64,000 nt of DNA from Clostridium paridis (GTDB lineage Bacteria; Bacillota; Clostridia; Clostridiales; Clostridiaceae), in assembly GCF_016765615.1 (NCBI RefSeq), contig NZ_JAESWA010000017.1, forward strand, positions 310,001-374,000, given 5' to 3'. Within the stretch, counting starts at the first letter, position 1. Each line of letters begins with the position of its first letter. The translations under genes and the position numbers were made by a program. The notes under the pieces are model-generated. The model saw only the letters and a program-made list of their open reading frames with translations. It was not told the DNA's origin and did no database searches. This document shows positions 9,355-17,110 of this stretch, piece by piece.

Positions 9355-9409
9355 ATAAAAAGAAGATGTTTCAAAATCGAGTAATTAATACTACTTATGA
9401 AACACCTTC
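9355..9409 (-). terminator. Terminator downstream of the cobO-aminotransferase pair
   Basis: On the minus strand, a stem of GAAGGTGTTTCA with TGAAACATCTTC (12 pairs, one G-T) encloses a 24-base loop and is followed by TTTTTAT. It lies about 23 bases after the stop at 9432. Confidence 0.65.
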
Positions 9410-9431
9410 ATTGGCATCTTTCTTTATAACA

Positions 9432-10565
9432 TTATATTTCAGAAATAAATTGTTCAATTATATCCAGAGCTTCAATCAAACTCTCTTTAGAATAACAATA
9501 GCTTATTCTAAAAAATCCATCACCTGCTACTCCAAAAGCATCCCCTGGAACACAAGCAAGTTTCTTTTCAAATAGAAGTTTTTCACAAAAATCCTTAGAT
9601 GAAATATTATATTTCTTAATGGATGGAAATATATAAAATGCCCCTTTAGGTTTTACTACTTCTATTTCCATACTTTTTAATCTATTATAAACCAAATCTC
9701 TTCTTTCTACAAAGGATTTTTTCATTCTATCTAAATCTTCTAATGCCAAATCAAATCCATAATAAATTCCCCATTGAATAATTGATGGAGCACATGAGAC
9801 ATTATACTGATGTACCTTCATAATTTCCTTCATATATTTAGATGCAGCTCCAATAAAACCAATTCTAAGTCCAGTCATAGAAAACATCTTGGAGAATCCA
9901 CCTATGTATATAATATTATCTTTTAATTCTTTAACTTGAGCTATTGAATAATACTCATCATAGCATAAAGAACTATAAATTTCATCTGTCAAAGCAATTA
10001 TATCATATTTTTTAATTAATTCAGCAATTTTTTTTCTATCTTCTAAAGATAAAATCGCTCCAGTAGGATTTGATGGGTAGGATAATATAATTTTCCTAAT
10101 GCCATATTTCTTAATCTTACCTTCTATATCTTCTATATTTAGTGTGAAATCCTCATTCAAATTATACGTTACTGGCTCACTATCTATTATTTTCAATATA
10201 TTTTCATATGCAGGATATCCTATAGCAGGTATTAATACTTTCTCACCTGGTTCAACAAGCGCAGATAATACTGAGTACAATCCTTCACTTCCTCCAATTG
10301 TTATGCATATTTCATCAGCCAAAAATGAAATTCCTAAGCTTTCTAGATATGATGATATTCGTTCTCTTAATGGCAGTATTCCAGCATTTGATGTATATTC
10401 TGTCTTGTTTTCTTCTAACGCTTTTACTATTCCAGCCTTAATGCTCTCAGGCACATTAAAATCCGGCTGTCCAAGCGTCAAAGATATAGCCCCATCTACT
10501 TCATTAACTAAATTAAAAAATTTACGAATTCCTGATATTTCAACTTTTTCGACATTTTTATTCAT
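9432..10565 (-). CDS. Class I/II PLP aminotransferase (candidate N-acetyl-diaminopimelate aminotransferase)
   Basis: Fold-type I aminotransferase of 377 residues. It shows the LGQPDFNVP entry loop, the YPSNPTGA segment (Asn contacting PLP), TDEIYSSLCYD (Asp/Tyr) and GGFSKMFSMTGLRIGF with the Schiff-base Lys. FRISYCYS near the end holds the substrate-carboxylate Arg. Substrate cannot be read from motifs. It resembles the PatA/aspartate aminotransferase group. The acetylase branch of diaminopimelate synthesis needs such an enzyme, and dapH lies just across the cobO gene, so N-acetyl-LL-2,6-diaminopimelate is a reasonable inferred substrate. Its ATG overlaps the cobO stop (TAATG), so the two are co-translated. 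Confidence 0.82.
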   Translation of the reverse strand: MNKNVEKVEISGIRKFFNLVNEVDGAISLTLGQPDFNVPESIKAGIVKALEENKTEYTSNAGILPLRERISSYLESLGISFLADEICITIGGSEGLYSVLSALVEPGEKVLIPAIGYPAYENILKIIDSEPVTYNLNEDFTLNIEDIEGKIKKYGIRKIILSYPSNPTGAILSLEDRKKIAELIKKYDIIALTDEIYSSLCYDEYYSIAQVKELKDNIIYIGGFSKMFSMTGLRIGFIGAASKYMKEIMKVHQYNVSCAPSIIQWGIYYGFDLALEDLDRMKKSFVERRDLVYNRLKSMEIEVVKPKGAFYIFPSIKKYNISSKDFCEKLLFEKKLACVPGDAFGVAGDGFFRISYCYSKESLIEALDIIEQFISEI

Positions 10566-11101
10566 TAAAATTCAATCCCCTTTCTAGCACTTACTCCCTT
10601 TGAGAAATAATGTTTTATTTCAACCATTTCTGTTACCAAGTCTGCTCTTTCAATAATTGATTGAGGAGCATTTCTTCCTGTTAATATGATTTCTGTTTCA
10701 TTTCTTTTATTCTCAAATAAATTAATTATATCATTTTCATTCAGAAAACCATTATTAAGCACTCCAAATGCTTCATCCAGTATTAGCACATCGCATTCGT
10801 CATTCTTCAACAGCTCTAACGCATAATTATACTCAGTTTTTATTTCAATTTTAAGTTCTTCAATTTGTTCTTTGTTCAAATTCCATACGAAATCTTTTTT
10901 GCTCTCCATTCTTATAACCTTAAAATTTTCTACAAGATTTCCTAATATTTTTAATTCACCTGTTTCATTGCTTTTTAAAAATTGAATCATTATAACATTA
11001 AGTCCATTTCCTGCTGCCCTAATCCCTTGACCAATTGCTGAAGTTGACTTACCTTTTCCATTTCCCGTATATATTTGAATCATTCCTTTTTCTAGTTTCA
11101 T
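10565..11101 (-). CDS. cobO: Cob(I)yrinic acid a,c-diamide adenosyltransferase (CobO/BtuR family)
   Basis: Transfers the adenosyl group from ATP to cobalt in corrinoids during coenzyme B12 synthesis or salvage. It is P-loop protein of about 178 residues: GNGKGKST near the N-terminus, LKILGNL, and the late VLILDEAFGVLNNGF Walker B-like strand, as in CobA/BtuR/CobO. I chose ATG 11101 because AAGGAG lies 8 bases ahead. A GTG at 11108-11110 would be fused to the ribosome site. The gene is isolated from any cobalamin operon here and is translationally coupled to the aminotransferase, so its place in B12 metabolism is inferred from the family only. Confidence 0.9.
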   Translation of the reverse strand: MKLEKGMIQIYTGNGKGKSTSAIGQGIRAAGNGLNVIMIQFLKSNETGELKILGNLVENFKVIRMESKKDFVWNLNKEQIEELKIEIKTEYNYALELLKNDECDVLILDEAFGVLNNGFLNENDIINLFENKRNETEIILTGRNAPQSIIERADLVTEMVEIKHYFSKGVSARKGIEF

Positions 11102-11238
11102 TTGATTCACTCCTTAGTAATATTTTATGTAAAAATGAATAATTTGCATTTTCCCCCTTTTAAGAGTACCGATAATTGTTTATAATTATACTTATTATAG
11201 CATAATTTACATACAAAATTCATTGAAGGGGTGATCAC

Positions 11239-11949
11239 ATGAGTTATAATTTTACAGATCCATATGAAATTGCAAGATTTATAAAAGAAGCTAAAAAGTC
11301 AACACCTGTTAAAGTGTACATAAATGGAGATTTAAGTGGTTGTGATTTTGGAAATATTGAGTGGTATGGATCAGCAAATTTTTATGTTCTATATGGAGAA
11401 AGCGATGAAATCACAAAATTAATTCTTGATAACAAAGAAAAAATCAGACATTTCAGGGATGAAATAGATAGAAGAAATTCTGCAGTACCTATGTTGAACT
11501 TACTAGAGGTCGATGCAAGAATTGAACCAGGTGCTATAATAAGAGACAAAGTAAAAATTGAAAAAAATGCAGTAGTAATGATGGGGGCAGTAATAAATAT
11601 AGGTGCAGAAATTGGCGAAGGTACAATGGTTGATATGAACGCCGTTGTAGGAGCTAGAGGAAAACTTGGCAAAAGAGTTCATCTAGGGGCTGGAGCTGTT
11701 GTTGCCGGAGTTTTAGAACCACCTTCAAAAGAACCATGCATTATAGGTGATGACGTTCTTATAGGAGCAAATGCAGTTATCCTAGAAGGAGTTAAAATAG
11801 GTAACGGTTCTGTTGTTGCAGCTGGTTCTGTTGTTGTGGAAGATGTTCCAGAAGGTGTAGTGGTGGCTGGAACACCTGCAAAGATCATTAAAGAAGTTGA
11901 TGATAAGACAAAGGATAAAACAAAGATATTAGATGATTTAAGAAAATAA
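11239..11949 (+). CDS. dapH: 2,3,4,5-tetrahydropyridine-2,6-dicarboxylate N-acetyltransferase
   Basis: Acetyl-CoA-dependent acylation and ring opening of tetrahydrodipicolinate, the entry to the acetylase branch of diaminopimelate synthesis. The 236-residue protein has the DapH-specific N-terminal domain (about residues 1-90, containing [12 protein letters not shown]) followed by a left-handed beta-helix of hexapeptide repeats ([18 protein letters not shown] onward) and a C-terminal helix. AAGGGGTGA precedes ATG 11239. It is a single gene, ended by repeat A copy 1 and a strong terminator. No acetyl-diaminopimelate deacetylase is in the window. Confidence 0.95.
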   Translation: MSYNFTDPYEIARFIKEAKKSTPVKVYINGDLSGCDFGNIEWYGSANFYVLYGESDEITKLILDNKEKIRHFRDEIDRRNSAVPMLNLLEVDARIEPGAIIRDKVKIEKNAVVMMGAVINIGAEIGEGTMVDMNAVVGARGKLGKRVHLGAGAVVAGVLEPPSKEPCIIGDDVLIGANAVILEGVKIGNGSVVAAGSVVVEDVPEGVVVAGTPAKIIKEVDDKTKDKTKILDDLRK

Positions 11950-12080
11950 AAAAATTGGCAGGCGACTAATTCTTTTTTTACTCTTTAGGGGCGTCTAGTA
12001 AATTCTTAGATAATAATTCAAACTTATGATGTTATCCTGAGCCTAAAATATTATAAATTCCTCGTAAAGAGTAAAAAATT
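11950..12080. repeat. Modular intergenic repeat, family A, copy 1
   Basis: About 130 bases that align with 26962-27087. Shared blocks include TTGGCAGGCGACTAATTCT, TTTTTACTCTTT, TCTAGTAAAT, CTTAGAT and AAAATATTA-AAATTCCT. The ends of the core, TTTTTACTCTTT and AAAGAGTAAAAA, are inverted repeats. The right half also matches 38962-39021. No reading frame spans it. It lies between the dapH stop and its terminator. Confidence 0.75.
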
Positions 12081-12113
12081 AAACCTGGATATAAATAATA
12101 TCCAGGTTTTTTT
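12081..12113. terminator. Terminator of dapH (bidirectional)
   Basis: AAACCTGGATAT pairs perfectly with ATATCCAGGTTT and is followed by more T residues on the plus strand. The A-run on the left gives a weaker signal for the convergent SSB-like gene. Confidence 0.85.
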
Positions 12114-12152
12114 ATACCTATAATCCCTATTTCTTTATATAAAAACTATTTG

Positions 12153-12839
12153 CTACGCTCCAAATGAAGTATTTTCTTGCAAACTTTGACTTTCTTCATT
12201 TTCAAGACAGCTTTCGTCTTCCTTTTGAACTTTTTCCATTTTAGAAATAGAAACTTCGTAAGCAACTTTTTTTATGACTTGATTTTCCCCAATCTTCTTT
12301 TGATATTCTCTACTTTGAAGTCTTCCCCAAATTCTAATATTGTCTCCTACTTCTAGTGTTTGACAAAATCTTGAATTTCTTCCCCAAGCAATTGTAGGAA
12401 TGTAATCTGATTTATTATAAGCTCTATTAACTGCTAGTAATAAATCTGCTATTTCTCTTCCAAAAGGAGTTGTTCTGTAAACTGGCTCTTTACAAACGTA
12501 TCCATCTAGGAAAATTTCATTAGGATTTTTACTTCTTTCTAGACAAGGTATAATATTTCTAGCAAATACAGTTAATATTAATCTGTTTGAACCATCAACA
12601 AATTTATTATAGCTTCTTAACTGTCCCTCAACTATTATATCCATACCTATCTCTAATTCTATTTCAGTTAAAAGTCTTTCAGAAACTGTTATACTTAAAA
12701 CGTCAACAGAATCAGATAGTCTTTGAACCTCCATATTAAAGCTGTAAAATCCCTCACCATACATCTCATGTGAAAATTCTAATTTTGATAATACTTTCCC
12801 CTCTAAATAAATCTTATTGTTTAACATTAAATTGTCCAT
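12153..12839 (-). CDS. Single-stranded DNA-binding protein-like, tandem OB folds
   Basis: A 228-residue protein made of two successive OB-fold-like halves: about residues 5-100 (IYLEGKVLSKLEFSHE to LILTVFARNI) and about 108-205 (IFLDGYVCKEPVYRTTPFG to KVAYEVSISK). Each has the G-x-V-x-x-x-P/L entry strand and the later GxxIxVxGxL/WGRLQS strand of SSB/PriB-like proteins. The second half contains the SSB-like RTTPFGREIADLLLAVNR. The tail is acidic and ends in SFGA rather than the DDIPF tip of classic SSB. I chose ATG 12839 because GAGAGGGG lies ahead; an upstream ATG at 12857 has none. It is a likely single-strand DNA binder, but its partners are unknown. Confidence 0.75.
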   Translation of the reverse strand: MDNLMLNNKIYLEGKVLSKLEFSHEMYGEGFYSFNMEVQRLSDSVDVLSITVSERLLTEIELEIGMDIIVEGQLRSYNKFVDGSNRLILTVFARNIIPCLERSKNPNEIFLDGYVCKEPVYRTTPFGREIADLLLAVNRAYNKSDYIPTIAWGRNSRFCQTLEVGDNIRIWGRLQSREYQKKIGENQVIKKVAYEVSISKMEKVQKEDESCLENEESQSLQENTSFGA

Positions 12840-13194
12840 CTTTACCCCTCTCTCCATTAGTTTTTATAAAAACTTTATCAAAAGCCAATTATAGGAAATT
12901 TTTAGATATACATCAATTATAATACAATTCTTTTTATTTTTTCAATAAAATTGATTAAAATTCACAATTAATTTTTCTAAAAAAAAGTTGTTTATATAAT
13001 ACTTAGCACAATTAATATTATATAATAAATTCAATTTATACAGTATATTTCCAGCTTTTAAGTATATTATCGTAATATCCTAATTATTTTTTACCTTACT
13101 TGTGAATTTTGACTCTTACTTATTATTATTATAATTAATGATAAAATATTAGCCCTTTAATCTATATATATTATGTTTATTTAATATTCATTAC
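12840..13194. other. AT-rich intergenic region, no gene seen
   Basis: About 350 bases between two divergent genes, composed almost entirely of A/T-rich sequence. No repeat copy, RNA motif or ORF with a ribosome site was seen. The plus-strand promoter for the DUF4364 gene follows directly at 13195. Confidence 0.6.
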
Positions 13195-13222
13195 TTACAA
13201 ACCCAATATTTTGTGCTATAAT
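13195..13222 (+). promoter_or_regulatory. Extended -10 promoter of the DUF4364 gene
   Basis: TTACAA (13195-13200), a 16-base spacer and TATAAT (13217-13222) preceded by TGC, so the -10 is of the extended type. The start site would be near 13229. Confidence 0.55.
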
Positions 13223-13298
13223 TAAGAAAGTAAAATCAAAATACACATTATAGACTTTTATGATTTCAATTTATTATACAAATTCAACGGAGGGCAAT

Positions 13299-13823
13299 AT
13301 GAAGGAAAACACTCTAGAATTAGCTGAAAATAAGTTAATACTTTTATATATAGTTAAAAATATAAAATATCCATTAACCAAAACTCAATTAACTGATTTG
13401 GTTTTAGAAACTAGTTTTATAAACTACTTCACTCTCCAACAATATATAAATGATTTAGTTACAACTGATTTCATTAAATATGAAGAGGTTAATGAAAAAA
13501 GTTTTATACATTTAACCTCTAAAGGAAATAGCGTATTAGATTTCTTCGGAGATAGAATATCTTCATCAAAATTATCAATTTTGGATGATTATATTAAAGA
13601 AAAAAGTGAAAAAATTAAAAAGGAGCTTACTATTCATAGTGACTACACACTAGATAATAATAACTCCTTTTTAGTTAATCTAAAAGCATTAGAAAATGGC
13701 TCCTTGTTAATTGATATTAAATTAAGTGTTGCTTCAAAAAAGCAAGCAGTTGATCTTTGTCATAAGTGGAAGGAAGACTCTTCTGAAATTTACACTAAAA
13801 TAATAAACGCTTTAATCCAGTAA
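13299..13823 (+). CDS. DUF4364 family winged-helix protein
   Basis: A 174-residue protein of the clostridial DUF4364 family. The first 80 residues look like a winged helix: helices with LILLYIVKNIKYPLTKTQL and FTLQQYINDLVTTDFIKY, then a short wing with SFIHLTSKGNSVLDFF, as in PadR/MarR-like regulators. The second half is a coiled helix followed by alternating strands. I chose ATG 13299 because CGGAGGG precedes it; an ATG at 13260 has no ribosome site. It is probably a DNA-binding regulator, but no target is indicated. Its last 12 bases overlap the 3' end of the opposing YncE-like gene. Confidence 0.7.
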   Translation: MKENTLELAENKLILLYIVKNIKYPLTKTQLTDLVLETSFINYFTLQQYINDLVTTDFIKYEEVNEKSFIHLTSKGNSVLDFFGDRISSSKLSILDDYIKEKSEKIKKELTIHSDYTLDNNNSFLVNLKALENGSLLIDIKLSVASKKQAVDLCHKWKEDSSEIYTKIINALIQ

Positions 13824-14696
13824 GTTATAATAAACCATATCATTAGGTTCTTTTCCTAAAGTTATGGTTTTTTCTATTTCTCTAGCTTTATTAATTATAT
13901 ATAGTTTATTCTTAAAATTATCTGCAACGTATACTCTATCTTTAACTTCAATAATCCCTCTTGGCATACCACCGATTTTAATATCTGTATAACCCTCATT
14001 ATCTACGTCTATAAACCCAACAGTTCCTTCTTCAAAATTTGAAACATATATATAATTTTCACTATAATAAAAATCTACAGGCCCAAACCCAACTTTATAT
14101 TCATAAACTTTTTTACCACTTCTGAAATCATATATAGATATACTACCTCTTCTGTTTAATCCCAAATTACTTTCACATACATATATTTCTTCATCGTTTT
14201 TAGATATATAACATTTTGTAGGTGTTTCTTCAACTTGTATATTTATTATCTTCTCATCTTGATTACAATCAAAAATTGTGATTTCATTCGAGTCCATATT
14301 TACTATTGCTGCCTTACCTGATTTATTTATATACATAAAGTGAGGATATACCCCTAAGGATATTTCCTTCATAATTTTTTTGCTAATTAAGTCAATTATG
14401 ATTAAACTATTACTCTCACCACATAATACATAACCTTTATTCCGATAAACCTTGATATCATTTGGATGTGATCCAATATATAAGTTTTCCATTTCTTTTT
14501 TTAATCTTATGGAAACTACTGATAAGGAATCACCATAACTATTTGCTGTAATAATATTTTCTCCCCATAAACATAATCCATGTGGGCCTGAGGGACATTC
14601 TCCTAAAACTATAGGACATACTATGTGCTTATAATTATTTATATCTATAAAACTTAACGAATTAGAAGCAGTATTACAAATACAAAGTCCTTCCAC
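13812..14696 (-). CDS. YncE/YVTN-type beta-propeller protein
   Basis: A 294-residue protein of repeated blades of about 40 residues. Each ends in patterns like xxIDxxxxK and G.xPxD/G (GSHPNDIKVYR, GVYPHFMYIN, VEETPTKCYIS, GFGPVDFYYS, GGMPRGIIEVK, GKEPNDMVYY), typical of seven-bladed YncE-like propellers. There is no signal peptide, so it is probably cytosolic. The start is GTG 14696 with GGAGGGTGA upstream. Function is unknown; propellers of this type often bind ligands or partner proteins. It contains several cysteines but no clear metal site. The 3' end overlaps DUF4364 by 12 bases on the opposite strand with no terminator between them. Confidence 0.75.
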   Translation of the reverse strand: MEGLCICNTASNSLSFIDINNYKHIVCPIVLGECPSGPHGLCLWGENIITANSYGDSLSVVSIRLKKEMENLYIGSHPNDIKVYRNKGYVLCGESNSLIIIDLISKKIMKEISLGVYPHFMYINKSGKAAIVNMDSNEITIFDCNQDEKIINIQVEETPTKCYISKNDEEIYVCESNLGLNRRGSISIYDFRSGKKVYEYKVGFGPVDFYYSENYIYVSNFEEGTVGFIDVDNEGYTDIKIGGMPRGIIEVKDRVYVADNFKNKLYIINKAREIEKTITLGKEPNDMVYYNLLD

Positions 14697-14814
14697 CTAA
14701 CTTCACCCTCCTTATCTTTTGTATTACAATATATGTGTCTTATTATATAAATGATATTAATTTTTTCTAATATTATTTTAATAAAGTACCATGAAACACC
14801 AATGCTACAGTATT

Positions 14815-14863
14815 ATAAAAACAGAAAGGCTAATAACAAAAGTAATTTTGTTATTAGCCTTTT
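14815..14863 (-). terminator. Terminator of the ltaS-small membrane protein pair
   Basis: AAAGGCTAATAACAAAA and TTTTGTTATTAGCCTTT form a 17-pair stem with a GTAA loop (14825-14862). On the minus strand it is followed by CTGTTTTTAT. Confidence 0.8.
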
Positions 14864-14882
14864 ATAAATTCATAACTATTTT

Positions 14883-15128
14883 TTAAAGTAACATTTTTGC
14901 TAAATAGCTTTCTATCAGTCTGGAAACTACATTAAATGCTAGAATGAAAGCTCCCGATAACATTACATTAGTAAATATCTTACGTTTAATAGTATTCTCT
15001 AAACTTTCAATATTCTTAAAGCTTCTATATATAAAATATATTGCAATAGCCCATGGAATTAAATCTTCCTTTGACATTATAGGAAATATTAATGGTATCA
15101 ATGCTGCGAAATAATATATTTTCTTCAC
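14883..15128 (-). CDS. Small membrane protein, downstream partner of the LtaS-type synthase
   Basis: An 81-residue protein with predicted membrane helices at about residues 3-20 (IYYFAALIPLIFPIM), 24-38 (LIPWAIAIYFIYRSF) and 56-75 (NVMLSGAFILAFNVVS), separated by short charged loops. The start is GTG 15128, preceded by AGGAGGAATAAC, 13 bases after the ltaS stop; the reading frame is open further upstream but lacks another ribosome site. I do not recognise the family. The tight coupling to ltaS suggests a role in the same envelope process, which is inference. Confidence 0.65.
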   Translation of the reverse strand: MKKIYYFAALIPLIFPIMSKEDLIPWAIAIYFIYRSFKNIESLENTIKRKIFTNVMLSGAFILAFNVVSRLIESYLAKMLL

Positions 15129-15141
15129 GTTATTCCTCCTA

Positions 15142-16989
15142 CTACTTATAGTAATTAGCTCTAATAAGCTTATCACTTAAATCTATAGCCTTAAGCATGT
15201 CTTCTTTTTCTCCTTTATAGGATTCTGTTCCTACGAATTCTCTTGTTTCAAGCACCGTGAAATCTTTGTTTGTATTTAATAAGTTTCTTCCTACTGTTTT
15301 ATTGCTATCTTTGTCTAAGTTCACACCAAAAAGATATGCAACTGTCGGTAAAGTATCAACTTGTCCACCCTGAACATGTTTTACTTCTCCAGAAATACTG
15401 TCATTGTATATAATAAGTGGAACTTCTCTATTATTTTCTTTCATCCATGGTTCAAGTCCACTTGTTTTTTGAACTTCATCTCCATAAAACTTATGAACAC
15501 CTTCATGATCTCCATAAATAACTACAACAGTGTTTTTTAGAATTCCTTCTTTATCTAATTTATCAAAGAAATCTCCTATATATTTATCAGTGTAATTAAT
15601 ACATTGAAAATATCCACCAAGTTTTGTGTTCTCCAAATTGCTTGGTAGCTTTAATGTTTTATCAGCTTCTGGTAATTCAAATGGCGAGTGACTAGTTAAT
15701 GTTACCGTATAAGATAAGAACGGGGCTTTTAATTCTTTTAGCTTATCGGCATATTGACTTAAATAACTTCTATCACTAATTCCTAAGTTAATTACTTCAT
15801 CAATATTATAATTTGTTGAATCTGCTGTTTTTTGATATCCTACTGATTTAAGCACTGGCATCCAGTTCCAATATGATCCTTTATCTGGGTGAGAAGCAAA
15901 GGTTGAGTATCCCATATTCTTAAAAATATTTGGGAAAGAGTATTGATATTGATTTCCTGGATATCTAAATGCTGTGGCTCCTTCTCTAACTGGTAGTGTT
16001 GATGTATTCGTAATTATCTCTCCATCAGAACTTGTACCATTCCATGTTTGTTCATGAAAATTATCAAAATAATAAGAATTCTTTAGAATCCTATTAAGAT
16101 TTGGAGTAATTTCTTGTCCATTAACTTTTTGGCCAATTACAAAATTCTCTAATGATTCCCATTGAATTATAAGAACATTTTTTCCTTGCATACTATTAAA
16201 ATACTTATTATCAGGAAGATTTTCTTTCTTTTTTGAGAACCAATCTTCAGTCTGTTTCTTTTCTTCACTTGAAAGTTCATATGGCTTAGATTCCTTATAA
16301 TAATTATATGAATCGAAAATATGATATCCAATTGGAGTTAAATTTGATATAGTCTGATTGGGACTCCAACTCTTTCTAAATATCATCTGATTTTCAAACC
16401 CTTTATTATATGTATCTATTTTAATATGCGCATATGTTAGATAAAGGATTGGTAATATAAAGGCTATTAGAAATGCTACCAAATTTCTTTTTACTTTAAT
16501 TTGCTTATCTCTTATTATCATAATTAATAATATAACAATATCAATAATAAAAGCTAAGTCTACTAACCTGACCATAGAAATAATTGATGAACCTAAATTA
16601 TCTAGATTGCTTGTCATTTTAAGCATATACAATGATATAAATGAAGAATTACTTCTAAAGTACCACAAATCACCTATCACAAATATTGTAAATATCACAT
16701 TAAGTATTAAAAAACTAACAGCTTGTCCTTTTTTGGAAAATAAAAATCCAAAGGATAAAAATATTAAAATAAAACTAAAGTAAACTAAAAAAGGTGGATA
16801 TGAATAAAACACCCTCATAGGGTTAATTCCATTTGCTTTATCATCTGAAATTAACGCCATAAATAAAATAGATTTAAAGAAAATAAGTATAAATGTAATT
16901 ATAAAATACTTATTATGAACTATATCTTTTATTGTATCTCTAAATGTTCCCAGGAATCTTTTTTCCTTGTTAGTATTATATGCTAGCAT
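15142..16989 (-). CDS. Lipoteichoic acid synthase-type glycerol phosphate transferase (LtaS family)
   Basis: Membrane enzyme that polymerises glycerol phosphate from phosphatidylglycerol on the outer face of the membrane. 615 residues: five membrane helices (about 28-47, 66-85, 90-110, 141-160, 170-188) and an extracytoplasmic sulfatase-like domain from about 265. The catalytic set of S. aureus LtaS is present: Glu278 in WESLE, Thr319 in NGTSSDGE (nucleophile), His434 in SHSPF, and Asp494/His495 in YGDHEG. RYPGNQYQY and the VDTLPTVAYLFG tail also fit. Paralogues in this family can prime or modify rather than extend, so the exact step is not certain. ATG 16989 has GGAGG upstream. Confidence 0.88.
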   Translation of the reverse strand: MLAYNTNKEKRFLGTFRDTIKDIVHNKYFIITFILIFFKSILFMALISDDKANGINPMRVFYSYPPFLVYFSFILIFLSFGFLFSKKGQAVSFLILNVIFTIFVIGDLWYFRSNSSFISLYMLKMTSNLDNLGSSIISMVRLVDLAFIIDIVILLIMIIRDKQIKVKRNLVAFLIAFILPILYLTYAHIKIDTYNKGFENQMIFRKSWSPNQTISNLTPIGYHIFDSYNYYKESKPYELSSEEKKQTEDWFSKKKENLPDNKYFNSMQGKNVLIIQWESLENFVIGQKVNGQEITPNLNRILKNSYYFDNFHEQTWNGTSSDGEIITNTSTLPVREGATAFRYPGNQYQYSFPNIFKNMGYSTFASHPDKGSYWNWMPVLKSVGYQKTADSTNYNIDEVINLGISDRSYLSQYADKLKELKAPFLSYTVTLTSHSPFELPEADKTLKLPSNLENTKLGGYFQCINYTDKYIGDFFDKLDKEGILKNTVVVIYGDHEGVHKFYGDEVQKTSGLEPWMKENNREVPLIIYNDSISGEVKHVQGGQVDTLPTVAYLFGVNLDKDSNKTVGRNLLNTNKDFTVLETREFVGTESYKGEKEDMLKAIDLSDKLIRANYYK

Positions 16990-17019
16990 AATTACCTCCA
17001 GTTATTAATAAGTATATTA

Positions 17020-17028
17020 ATTATATCA
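17020..17028 (-). promoter_or_regulatory. Possible extended -10 promoter of the ltaS gene
   Basis: TGATATAAT on the minus strand, about 30 bases ahead of the ATG at 16989. The -35 region is poor, so the call rests on the extended -10. Confidence 0.35.
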
Positions 17029-17069
17029 TCAATTTCTTTTTTAAATTTTAAATATTTTCTTAAATTTAT

Positions 17070-17093
17070 AAAGCTCGGTTTTTTCCGAGCTTT
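17070..17093 (-). terminator. Terminator hairpin downstream of folC
   Basis: AAAGCTCGG and CCGAGCTTT pair around six T residues, 18 bases beyond the folC stop at 17111. The T-tract on the minus strand is short. Confidence 0.6.
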
Positions 17094-17110
17094 ATTTACA
17101 TATAACAAAA

